DNA of 64,000 nucleotides from Endozoicomonas numazuensis (GTDB lineage Bacteria; Pseudomonadota; Gammaproteobacteria; Pseudomonadales; Endozoicomonadaceae): NCBI RefSeq assembly GCF_000722635.1, contig NZ_JOKH01000001.1, positions 1,419,166 to 1,483,165 of the forward strand, read 5' to 3'. Shown piece by piece: positions 56,615 to 64,000 of this stretch (position 1 is its first letter; each line of letters starts with the position of its first letter). The notes under the pieces were generated by a model. It saw only the letters and a program-made list of their open reading frames with translations, ran no database searches and was not told where the DNA came from. The position numbers and the translations under genes were made by a program.

Positions 56615-58297
56615 ATGATGATTAATTTTAGTGTGTTGAGAGGCTGCCAAAAGGCAAGGGGCATTTGTTCTTTTCGGGGTGTTTTGAGTCGGTCAGTAAT
56701 CCCCTGTGTTTTCATATTGTTACTGGGTATGTGTTGCTTACGCAATGGTTATTCAGTGGAGATTCCTGAAGATGACGTAGCTTTGAGCCTGGAGGCATTG
56801 CAGCTGGGTGTTCAGCAGACCAATAATGCTCCTGAGCTGGTCGAGCAGCTGGAAAGAAAAAAACAGGAGCTTGGATTACAAAAGGGCGCTCGGGTAAAAC
56901 GGCAACATTGGGTCTGGAAGTTGAATACATCGCTCCCCTATTATCAGGAAATAATTGGGTTTCTGGAAAAATACCGGTCTGAAATCTGGCGTTCTTGTAA
57001 TCTGGGAAGTTCGCCACCACTGTTTATACCCGCTGATACTAATGATCTGATAAGACACTTGGATGAAAACAGTCAATGGCACGGTCAGATCATGTTGTTT
57101 GATGATGAGTATGTCATCAATAAATCACTGAAACTTAAAGATGCGAGAATATGCAGCATCAGACCTTTGCTCGAAGAGGTTTATTCCAAGGACCCGGACA
57201 TTTTCATTCCAGTATATGGCTCTGGCTCTGCTGACATTCTTGACGGTAATGAGTCGACTCAACCTTTTGGCGAGCGCTTTTATCTGGGAGAGGGAAGAAC
57301 GACCACAGAGATCATTCTTGAAGGGGGAGAGGCGAATCAACACTCGCTGGTTATTTCAGGAAATTCGTACTTGAGACGGCTGACTGTTCGACGGGGTGAA
57401 TCGAATAAGAGTCAGAAAGGTCTTATAACTATAGGGTGTGATGATAGTGAGCCTATGTGCAGTCCCGGTTGGGGGTTCCTGTTTTCAACTTATAGCAGGA
57501 TTATTGATCACTCAGGAAAAGCTAATCATTTGGTCAAAATTGCGGGGAATTTCTCTGGCATGCGGACTTTTTATAACCAGTATGAGTTTGAGCATGGGCA
57601 AGCAGGGTCACGACAGTTTGAGTTTAATACCACCCGCTATGTTTGCATGTTAAATGAGTCTTTAGTGAACACGGGTGGGCAGGGCACGGTTATTCAGTGG
57701 AACAGTGGATATCTGGGGGAAGCAGGCTCACCCTTTAGCTATCAATTCAAGAATATTAAGGTAGCAGTTCCTGATGAGGGAGCATTCACTGGAATGAAGT
57801 TGGCGTTTGCTAATAAAGTTAAAAGCACACGCAAAACGATTCATTATCCTCAAATTCAGGCTGTTTCTCTTACTGGTGGTTTCAAAAGCGGGTTTGCTTT
57901 TCATCCGGATTTTATCCTGAGATCATCCAGTAATAAAAATGTATGGGGAAGTATTCATCCTGAAGGCTTGCGATGTGTCGGTTATCCTTCATCAAGTGGT
58001 GCACCGCTGGAATTCAATGATGGTATCGAGTGCAGCAAAGCCACCTATATTGAGCCAACGACATTCACGACCTCGTCCAGTATGACTGTGTTGCCTTCAG
58101 ATACACCTGTTCCTTCAGATACACCTGTTCCTTCAGATACACCTGTTCCTTCAGATACACCCGTTCCTTCAGATACACCCGTTCCTTCACCCACACCGGA
58201 GACGAAAGAAGCCAATTCGGGCCCTGCAAACCTTGTTTCAGGCTTCGTCATGATGATTGCCCTGTTTGCTCCGGATCTAATAAGTCTGTTGTGGTGA
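56615..58297 (+). CDS. Surface-type protein with PVPSDT stalk and C-terminal membrane segment
   Basis: A 560-aa protein of no recognised family. A hydrophobic signal-type segment at about 28-42 (IPCVFILLLGMCCLR) is followed by a 450-residue body with beta-rich, short repeated strands, such as LVISGNSYLRRLTVRRGES and LITIGCDDSEPMC, which resemble a right-handed beta-helix. A stalk of PVPSDT hexapeptides (about 493-525) leads to a C-terminal hydrophobic end (LVSGFVMMIALFAPDLISLL). A cell-surface or secreted adhesin/lyase role is possible; no catalytic motif is visible. It is flanked by mobile elements, so recent acquisition is likely. Confidence 0.6.
   Translation: MMINFSVLRGCQKARGICSFRGVLSRSVIPCVFILLLGMCCLRNGYSVEIPEDDVALSLEALQLGVQQTNNAPELVEQLERKKQELGLQKGARVKRQHWVWKLNTSLPYYQEIIGFLEKYRSEIWRSCNLGSSPPLFIPADTNDLIRHLDENSQWHGQIMLFDDEYVINKSLKLKDARICSIRPLLEEVYSKDPDIFIPVYGSGSADILDGNESTQPFGERFYLGEGRTTTEIILEGGEANQHSLVISGNSYLRRLTVRRGESNKSQKGLITIGCDDSEPMCSPGWGFLFSTYSRIIDHSGKANHLVKIAGNFSGMRTFYNQYEFEHGQAGSRQFEFNTTRYVCMLNESLVNTGGQGTVIQWNSGYLGEAGSPFSYQFKNIKVAVPDEGAFTGMKLAFANKVKSTRKTIHYPQIQAVSLTGGFKSGFAFHPDFILRSSSNKNVWGSIHPEGLRCVGYPSSSGAPLEFNDGIECSKATYIEPTTFTTSSSMTVLPSDTPVPSDTPVPSDTPVPSDTPVPSDTPVPSPTPETKEANSGPANLVSGFVMMIALFAPDLISLLW
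58094..58190 (+). repeat. 18-bp tandem repeat encoding the PVPSDT stalk
   Basis: CCTTCAGATACACCTGTT and single-base variants repeat five times in frame. Copy number is likely to vary between strains. Confidence 0.88.
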
Positions 58298-58316
58298 ATA
58301 TCTGTTCTCATTAAAA

Positions 58317-58343
58317 AAACCGCCTGATCAAAACAGGCGGTTT
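58317..58343 (+). terminator. Terminator after the surface-type protein
   Basis: AAACCGCCTG and CAGGCGGTTT form a perfect stem with loop ATCAAAA. The group II intron begins 5 nt further on. Confidence 0.85.
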
Positions 58344-58347
58344 AAAT

Positions 58348-59044
58348 GTGTGCCGAGCATGTCACACAGCTTGGGGGTGAAAGTCCCCTGTCCAGCCAGA
58401 TGAGGGCGAAGGACTAGCGAAGCACAAGGTTTGTATCGTGAGGTGCAGGCTGAAGGCAGTGTGGAGCAAAACCGCGAGCCGACGAACAGAAACCAGATAT
58501 GAGGCTGTCTGTGTGAGGACGAGTCAGCGTATGATGACGAAGTCCATACTCATCCGGACACTCAGGCAGTAGATCTGGCGGTTGTGCGGCGAAGGCGGTG
58601 TGACTTACCTCGGGAGGTCTGTGTGGTGTCTGATATTTCGGACTGAGGCTATCGTAAGGTGGTCTGATCGCCATACAGAAGTCAGCAGACGGCATAGTAG
58701 CTGGCGAATGTCAGTGAAGGCCTGAACGGTACAGAGTGGTGAATAGTTTCTGTTATTCGATACACCGGACGCAGACAAATCCAGCAAACACTGGAACTCA
58801 TGCCAAGTGGTCACGGCGGAACCGGAGGCTGCGACGTTATGAGGGCTGAGGTTGTGTCGGCATCACAGGATTACGAAAGCCCGGCAAGCGATGCAAGCCT
58901 GATGGCACGCATCGCTCATCCCAATAACCTGAAGAAGGTTTGATCAGGTTGTTGGTCGCTTAACTGGCCGAAACGCCCAGTACGGACCCGTATGCTGTGG
59001 TGTTGTGGGAGGAGCGTAGCCGTGAGGCTACGCCCTATCCCGAT
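58348..59044 (+). mobile_element. Group II intron with its ORF largely deleted
   Basis: The 5' end GTGTGCCGAGC starts right after the terminator stem. Domain I-like phrases follow, such as GTGAAAGTCCCCTGTCC and AACCGCGAGCC. The reverse-transcriptase start is visible as an ATG near 58900 giving MARIAHPNNLKKV, the usual N-terminus, and then a stop. The remaining reverse-transcriptase and maturase domains are gone. The 3' part has CGAAACGCCCAGTACGGACC, a hairpin AGCGTAGCC-GTGA-GGCTACGCC and the terminal CTATCCCGAT, resembling domains V and VI. It would need a maturase from elsewhere to splice. Confidence 0.72.
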
Positions 59045-59400
59045 CACATTAAGTTGCGTGCTCTTTTATTTCCTGTTTGAACCCTCGTATTTGTAGTATT
59101 CCAGACCGGATCTGTCACCCAGGGTAGATAGAACAGTTTCTTTTTATTGTTTAATAATGGTTTTGTTATTTTTTATAGTTTGGACACTACAGTTATTTCC
59201 TGGTTTATTCTTATTAATTTACAGCGACAAAGTGAAAGAAGTTTTAAAGCTCGTCTTAATCGCTTGTGATTAAATCATAGGGTTCGCTTTTTTTTGTTTT
59301 AGATATATGTACATGTACGTAAGTCTTGTTGTGAGTTGTTGGCGTTTGAGAATAAAAGGATAGGAAGAGGAATAGGTGCCTTACGGCACCTGTCAGTAAG
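59045..59400. other. Intergenic, no feature recognised
   Basis: 356 bp of AT-rich sequence between the intron and the acyltransferase gene. I see no gene, terminator or repeat that I can support. The part near 59378 ends in GGTGCCTTACGGCACC, a short palindrome that may help terminate the acyltransferase transcript. Confidence 0.5.
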
Positions 59401-60420
59401 TTAAGGCACCATCCAGTGTGTCAGTCGATTTCGACTGAGTAGCCAGACCAGTATGGTACTTCCCAGCAAGGCCAGTATTGTCCAGAATGGAATCATGATA
59501 ATGGCGCTTGCCGGGTAGAGGTCATAGGCTCTTACAGGCCACAGAATAAGAGGGTGGACGAGGTATATCCCCAGACTGTAACGGCTTAATATTGAGACAA
59601 TCTGTTTACTTTTTCCCTGAATCTTGTCGCCATAGTGTTTAGCCATGCAAAAGATCATAGTGGCAACAAGAACGGTATTAATCGTTTTATAGGAGTTGAA
59701 CCGGCCTGAAGAATACATTCCTTTATCGGTACTGAGCCAGAGAGTGCCTCCTAAAGTGAGCGCCAATCCAATAACACCACCCAATATAATCCATGATTGA
59801 TATCGACGTGTGTCGTATTTGGCAAGGCAATAGCCCCAGATCAAATAGCCGCCGTACAGTAGTGTGTTGATATGCCAGAAGGTTTGAATCTTGATTAAGA
59901 AACTGAATGTCAGCCACAACCAGATCCCGGCCATAAATTTAATCAGATCATCTGATGTCGTGTGGACAGCAAGTCTTAAAAAAGGAATGACAAAGTACAA
60001 GGGAATAAAATAGTAGTAAAAGCCCAGGTGATACCAGGTACTTTCATAGGGCAGTGTTCTCAGGGTTTCGAAGGCTTTTGTCCATTCATAATCAAAAGTG
60101 GGAGTCAGCCCAGTCAGAAACGAATAAAAAACGGCCCAGAAAAGAAAGGGCACCAGAACTTTCATCACTCTGCGTTTCAGAAAGTAATCCAGATCAAAAG
60201 GGCGTTTGTCCGATAGAAACAGCATCCCGGTGATCATGATGAAAATGGGCACACACCATCGTGAAAAGCTGTTAAAAGTAACCGCCGTGAGCCAGTCCGA
60301 CATGGGGATTTGCCCATAAAGGTCACGATAGGGTCCCATTACATGGATAACGATCACAGCGATTGCCGCCAGAACGCGTAATAGATCCAGGTAAAATACG
60401 GGTTCTCTTTTTGATGACAT
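59401..60420 (-). CDS. Acyltransferase-3 family membrane protein
   Basis: A 339-aa protein with about 10 hydrophobic helices. The N-terminal YLDLLRVLAAIAVIVIHVMG has the family's catalytic-type His, and the phrases RWCVPIFIMITGMLFL and GYLIWGYCLAKY are typical. The C-terminal YSLGIYLVHPLILWPVRAYD is the conserved last motif. Members transfer acetyl or succinyl groups to surface glycans or lipids (OafA/WecH group). Substrate is unknown. It stands alone between the intron and a MITE. Confidence 0.85.
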   Translation of the reverse strand: MSSKREPVFYLDLLRVLAAIAVIVIHVMGPYRDLYGQIPMSDWLTAVTFNSFSRWCVPIFIMITGMLFLSDKRPFDLDYFLKRRVMKVLVPFLFWAVFYSFLTGLTPTFDYEWTKAFETLRTLPYESTWYHLGFYYYFIPLYFVIPFLRLAVHTTSDDLIKFMAGIWLWLTFSFLIKIQTFWHINTLLYGGYLIWGYCLAKYDTRRYQSWIILGGVIGLALTLGGTLWLSTDKGMYSSGRFNSYKTINTVLVATMIFCMAKHYGDKIQGKSKQIVSILSRYSLGIYLVHPLILWPVRAYDLYPASAIIMIPFWTILALLGSTILVWLLSRNRLTHWMVP

Positions 60421-60510
60421 TGGCCTGATTCTTATTGCTAGGTGGTTTTCTATTATGATATCTGCCTTTCTGCATATTCAGGGGGGAAACTACTTATTGT
60501 GAGCGTGCCC

Positions 60511-60675
60511 TAGGAGGCTGACCGAGAATAGCGTCCGAGCATAAAATTCAGTAGAACGAGTCAGCTTTTTCACTGAATTTGTGCGAATAGTTGACCTATT
60601 TAAGCAAATTCAGTGGGAAAGATGGCCGTTCTTTCTGGATTTTAGGCCGGACTGTCTATTCTCGGTCAGCCTCCT
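60511..60675 (-). repeat. MITE copy D
   Basis: Ends GGAGGCTGACCGAGAATAG and CTATTCTCGGTCAGCCTCC with TA on each side. Interior order is as in copy B, i.e. inverted relative to A, C and E. It lies between the acyltransferase start and the P450 gene end. Confidence 0.9.
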
Positions 60676-60797
60676 AGACAGAACCAGTACGCAGTAGTTG
60701 ACACTATGAGGGCAGTATAGGGTAGGAAAGGTGTCACAGTTTGCCTTATAAGCCAGGTTTGAAAACGTTGACTTACAAGACAGTGGTAATCGATGAT

Positions 60798-62177
60798 TTA
60801 TTTTCTTCTTTTTAGAGTCAGTGGCAGATCATCCTGCTGTTTAGGTAATGGAAAGGCCTGGTGTTCCGGGTTATAGGCAGCAGGCACATCCCAGTCGTAT
60901 TTCAGCAGAATCTGATGCATGAAACACTTCACCAGCATCTGGGCAAAGTTCATGCCTATACATTTGTGAGCACCGCCACCAAAAGGTACAAACTGATGTG
61001 AGTGTCGTTTGTGTTCTGCCCGTTCAGGAGAGAAACGGTCGGGGTCGAATTTCTCAGGGTTGTCCCAGTGTTCTGCCATCATGTGAGTGTACTGGGGGGG
61101 GATATTCAGAACGGTATTGGCAGGTACGTGTACACCGCCGATTTCACAATCCCTGATGGTCCTGCGGGTATACATCATTACGGCAGGGTGTAATCTGAGT
61201 GCTTCGTTCTGGATATTGTCCAGCTCAGTCATGCCTTTCAGATCCTTGAAGTCCAGCTCTTCTTTGCCTGTTTCCAGTGACTGCTGACGAGCCCTGTCCA
61301 GAATGTCTTTATTCTGAGCCAGGTGTTGCATGATATAGCTCAGGTTTGAGGTTGTTGTATCGTGGGCGCCAAACAGCAAAAAGTTAATGTGGCGGGCAAT
61401 GACTTCGTCACTGAAATAGTGGCCGTCTTCATCTTTTTCCCGGCAGATCAGGCTGAACATATCCTTGCCATCTCCGTTACGGCGTTCTTCTATTTTGCCA
61501 ATCAGATAGCGCTGCATGTAACGTTTGGCCTGTTTGCCTTTTCGCCACTTAGTGAAAGGAAGCAGAGGAGAGTCGACTCGAACCACGCCAATCAGACCGT
61601 CGGTAATCTCGATGAAGATATTAGACATCCGTTTGGCTTCATCCCCCTTGAAGTCGGTGATGCCAAGAAACAATTGAGCACCAACATCTAACAGGGTTTC
61701 CTTGATATTAGGAAAGAAACGGAAGTCGTCTATTGTGTCCCATTTTTCTATGCTTTCCCTGATAGTTTGATTCAGAGTGCCAGCATAATGCTGCATCGTG
61801 TCGAATTTGAATGCAGTCTGAAACATGCGTCGCTGAGATTTATGCTGGTCAAAATCCTGAAGAAGTAGTCCGCCGTCGTAGAACTGCCCCAGGGTGTCTT
61901 CATAGCCTTTGGCATTGGAAAAATTCTTGTCGGTATCCAGTAATATCTGTTTATTGATATCGGCACCGACGCAAAGCAGAACGTTTTGGCCGATCTGCCC
62001 CAGTTTTGAGACGGGGCCATATTTTTTATAATGCTCATCCACAACGTTATAAAAATCATTGACCAGAGGAATGGTTTTACCAATGACCGGCAGGCCAAGA
62101 TCGCCATCGATGTGTTTGAGATCGTTGTTGGTGGGCTTTTCCAGATAGGAAAGCTCCAATGTCGATGCGTTAGCCAT
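60798..62177 (-). CDS. Cytochrome P450
   Basis: A 459-aa soluble P450. The heme loop FGGGAHKCIG places the ligand at Cys406; the I-helix LLFGAHDTTTSNL (about 270) has the oxygen-activating Asp-Thr pair, and ExxR is in NEALRLHPAVMMYTRR (about 325). There is no N-terminal membrane anchor. The sequence is closer to CYP51/CYP26-like, sterol- and retinoid-type P450s than to P450cam types, by overall appearance. A steroid hydroxylase is a reasonable guess given the window. No ferredoxin or reductase gene lies next to it. Confidence 0.85.
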   Translation of the reverse strand: MANASTLELSYLEKPTNNDLKHIDGDLGLPVIGKTIPLVNDFYNVVDEHYKKYGPVSKLGQIGQNVLLCVGADINKQILLDTDKNFSNAKGYEDTLGQFYDGGLLLQDFDQHKSQRRMFQTAFKFDTMQHYAGTLNQTIRESIEKWDTIDDFRFFPNIKETLLDVGAQLFLGITDFKGDEAKRMSNIFIEITDGLIGVVRVDSPLLPFTKWRKGKQAKRYMQRYLIGKIEERRNGDGKDMFSLICREKDEDGHYFSDEVIARHINFLLFGAHDTTTSNLSYIMQHLAQNKDILDRARQQSLETGKEELDFKDLKGMTELDNIQNEALRLHPAVMMYTRRTIRDCEIGGVHVPANTVLNIPPQYTHMMAEHWDNPEKFDPDRFSPERAEHKRHSHQFVPFGGGAHKCIGMNFAQMLVKCFMHQILLKYDWDVPAAYNPEHQAFPLPKQQDDLPLTLKRRK

Positions 62178-62477
62178 AGTCGTCTACCTTGTTATTCTTG
62201 TCTGACGTTGGGTTAACAATCATCCGATCTGGATGATGTTTAATAATCTATCGGCTGTAAAAAATGGCATCAACTCCTATTACTTCGATGGTAAAGTCTC
62301 TTAACTTGTTGAAAAAAAAGGATAAAAAATAATTGATTTAAATTTACTTATTTTTTATGTATTGCGAGAGTGATCATAGTCTGGCAAAGACAGAAAGTGA
62401 CGTGCCTGAGACAATAAAACCAAGGGAAGGTGCGAATAAGTCCTATGGTACCCTGGCAGGCAAACCGCGCCTTGTAT
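62178..62477. other. Intergenic upstream of the P450
   Basis: 300 bp with no credible gene. It includes the P450 promoter region and an AT-rich stretch (62300-62345) that suits a promoter. Nothing else is recognised. Confidence 0.5.
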
Positions 62478-62622
62478 ACCCATCGCCTTTCAAGATGCTA
62501 CGTTGTTGCCAGCGTTCGCTCACCCTGATCACCTACTAGATCACCTACTACTTGTAGGCTCACAGGTTGTAGGCTCACAGGTTGTAGGCTCACAGGGCTT
62601 TGCTCACTTGTCGCCTAGTACA
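62478..62622. repeat. Palindromic element P2, copy 2
   Basis: Starts ATACCCATCGCCTTTCAAGA and holds the intact site CCTGATCACCTACTAGATCA that MITE C occupies in copy 1. It carries three copies of GTAGGCTCACAG where copy 1 has one. The right end is missing, cut by the IS630-type element. Confidence 0.78.
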
Positions 62623-62649
62623 AAAAAAACAAATTACTTGTCTTATGAC

Positions 62650-62676
62650 AATGCCAGAATTTCCCATTCTGGCATT
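62650..62676 (+). terminator. Hairpin at the left end of the IS630-type element
   Basis: AATGCCAGAA and TTCTGGCATT form a perfect 10-bp stem with a 7-nt loop, followed by CTTT. It lies 30 bp upstream of the transposase start. Confidence 0.65.
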
Positions 62677-62705
62677 CTTTCCTGACACAGTTCAGGACTT
62701 TATCC

Positions 62706-63834
62706 ATGCCAGCTCGTTATCGCATATTCTTATCCCCCGCTGAGCAACAACAGCTCAAGGACATCATTCTTCAAAACAACATTGCAAAACACAAACGCAT
62801 TCACGCCCAAGTCATTTTGGCTTTGGACGAAAATGGACCAAAACTTACAGAGCTGCAAGTCAGTCAAACCAGTGGTGTCACAACAAAAACCGTGCAAAGA
62901 ACTCGAAAGCGCTGTGTGCTTGAGGGGCTGGAAGTTGCTGTAAACAGCAAACGCAATGGTATAGCCCGCCCTCGAAAGCTCCAGGGAGTCCAGCAAGCAC
63001 AGCTTGTAGCCCTGACTTGTTCTGAACCTCCTGAAGGCTGCTCCCGTTGGACGTTAAAGCTTCTTGCCGATCGTATGATTGAACTGAATTACGTCGACAC
63101 CATTTCAAGCCAAACAATCGGGCGAGAGTTAAAAAAAACGAATTGAAACCCTGGCAGAAAAAGGAATGGTGTATTCCCAAGAAAGAGAATGCAGAGTTTG
63201 TTTACGCTATGGAGCGAGTGCTGGATGTTTACAAACAGCCTTACGATCCACTTCGCCCTCTGGTTTGTATGGATGAGAGCAGCAAGCAGCAGGTTAAGGA
63301 AGTCAGAACCCCAATCCCTATGAAGCCGGGGCAGCCCGAGAAATTTGACAATGAATATGAACGTAACGGTGTCAGCGCCCTATTTATGTTTTTTGCCCCT
63401 CTGGATGGCTGGCGACACGTTGAAGTCACTGACACCCGAACAGCCTGTGACTGGGCTCACCAAATCAAACAGTTGGTTGATGTCCTCTACCCCAATGCAT
63501 ACGTCATCTACCTGGTAATGGATAACCTGAATACTCACACACCAGCGTCTTTGTACAAGCATTTCCACCAGAAGAAGCGCACCGTATTGCCAATAAACTG
63601 GAGATTCATTACACGCCCAAGCATGGCAGTTGGCTAAACATGGCAGAGATCGAGTTAAGCATACTCAGTCGTCAATGCTTGAGTCGGCGGATACCTGATC
63701 AGGGTACCTTGAGGACAGAAGTTTCGGCCTGGGCGTCACAGCGCAACAGCATCAACAGCAAGATGGAGTGGAGGTTTACAACAGAAGATGCTCGGATAAA
63801 GCTGGCGAAGCTTTACCCGACAATTAAATACTAG
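62706..63834 (+). pseudogene. IS630-family transposase in three frames
   Basis: The N-terminal HTH part (MPARYRIFLSPAEQQQLKDI) runs to 63146. At an A8 run (63132-63139) a -1 shift restores the family sequence LKKNELKPWQKKEW, so programmed frameshifting or a lost A is possible. The DDE catalytic parts follow: VCMDESSKQQ and VMDNLNTHTPASLYKHF. A second -1 shift is needed near 63560 to reach HRIANKLEIHYTPKHGSWLN and MAEIELS with the catalytic Glu. Two shifts make a functional protein unlikely. Its end LAKLYPTIKY is natural for the family. Confidence 0.78.
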
Positions 63835-63997
63835 GAGGCTGACCGAGAATAGACAGCCCGGCCTAAAATCCAGAAAGAGCGGCCATCTTTTCCACTGAAT
63901 TTGCTTAAATAGGTCAACTATTCGCACAAATTCAGTGAAAAAGCTGACTCGTTCTACTGAATTTTATGCTCGGACGCTATTCTCGGTCAGCCTCCTA
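63832..63997 (+). repeat. MITE copy E
   Basis: Ends GGAGGCTGACCGAGAATAG and CTATTCTCGGTCAGCCTCC. The first TAG is also the transposase stop codon. Interior matches copy C almost exactly. It is the last feature before the window edge. Confidence 0.88.
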
Positions 63998-64000
63998 GTG

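Larger units (their letters stand above)
62623..63834 (+). mobile_element. IS630-type insertion element
   Basis: The transposase region 62706-63834 follows P2 copy 2 at a TA-containing junction (CCTAGTA). The left side has a strong hairpin (62650-62676) that may block incoming transcription. Terminal repeats were not resolved, so the left boundary is approximate. On the right, MITE copy E starts at the stop codon of the transposase. Confidence 0.6.

Noticed and set aside
58414-58814. Minus-strand frames inside the intron
   Set aside because: The region follows group II intron RNA features and the frames show no protein family.

Overview
The window comes from a gammaproteobacterium. I infer an Endozoicomonas-like symbiont of marine invertebrates from a large aerobic steroid-catabolic gene set, many small palindromic elements, IS and intron debris, eroded genes and eukaryote-like coding sequences. 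There is no rRNA or other taxonomic marker, so this is a guess. No tRNA, rRNA or CRISPR array was recognised.

Layout. (1) 1-5055, minus strand: a leucine/isovalerate operon, liuA-liuB-liuC-liuD, with liuD running off the left edge. (2) 5285-6352: a lipoprotein-like GT32-type glycosyltransferase with an altered DxD motif. (3) 6676-27844: the first steroid block. It holds two TetR regulators, a large acyl-CoA dehydrogenase, SDRs, two acyl-CoA synthetases (one FadD3-like), an MBL-fold hydrolase, an SMP-30 protein, HsaA and divergent HsaB, a ketosteroid-dehydrogenase-like flavoprotein, a 3beta/17beta-HSD-like SDR, a KshB-like reductase and a GMC oxidoreductase. (4) 27913-31747, minus strand: an unusual island. 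It holds a small C/EBP-type bZIP protein, a GFA-family protein, a 3beta-HSD/NSDHL-like enzyme, a 213-aa protein with a CNF/BLF1-like Cys-His arrangement, and a cis-prenyltransferase with an N-terminal signal peptide. (5) 32327-35080: HsaC and the IpdA/IpdB CoA-transferase-type pair. (6) 35146-42165: accessory DNA with a repeat-built 673-aa protein, a frameshifted SDR, hipBA, a VOC protein, nagD, and fragments of a nucleotidyltransferase gene and of deoA. (7) 42166-56133: a POT transporter, then a compact ring C/D block (enoyl-CoA hydratase, IpdC, EchA20, paired acyl-CoA dehydrogenases, FadA6, SDR), then two MBL/alkylsulfatase-like proteins flanking a GST. (8) 56160-64000: nested palindromic elements, a surface-type protein with a PVPSDT stalk, an ORF-deleted group II intron, an acyltransferase-3, a cytochrome P450 and a frameshifted IS630-type transposase.

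How the genes work together. The HsaA/B/C, FadD3, IpdA/B, IpdC, EchA20, FadE pair and FadA6 set matches the 9,10-seco pathway: ring A is hydroxylated and cleaved, then the C/D-ring propionate is activated to CoA and dismantled. Oxygenase KshA, hydrolase HsaD and HsaEFG were not found here and must lie elsewhere if the pathway is complete. A short motif (CAGCCATGAGC) and a 19-nt shared sequence recur upstream of several of these genes and may be regulatory sites.

The most unexpected item is the bZIP gene at 27913-28197: a C/EBP-type basic region plus leucine zipper, apparently taken from an animal and sitting next to a candidate deamidase effector. A 165-bp MITE family with five copies, some nested, is the second structural highlight.
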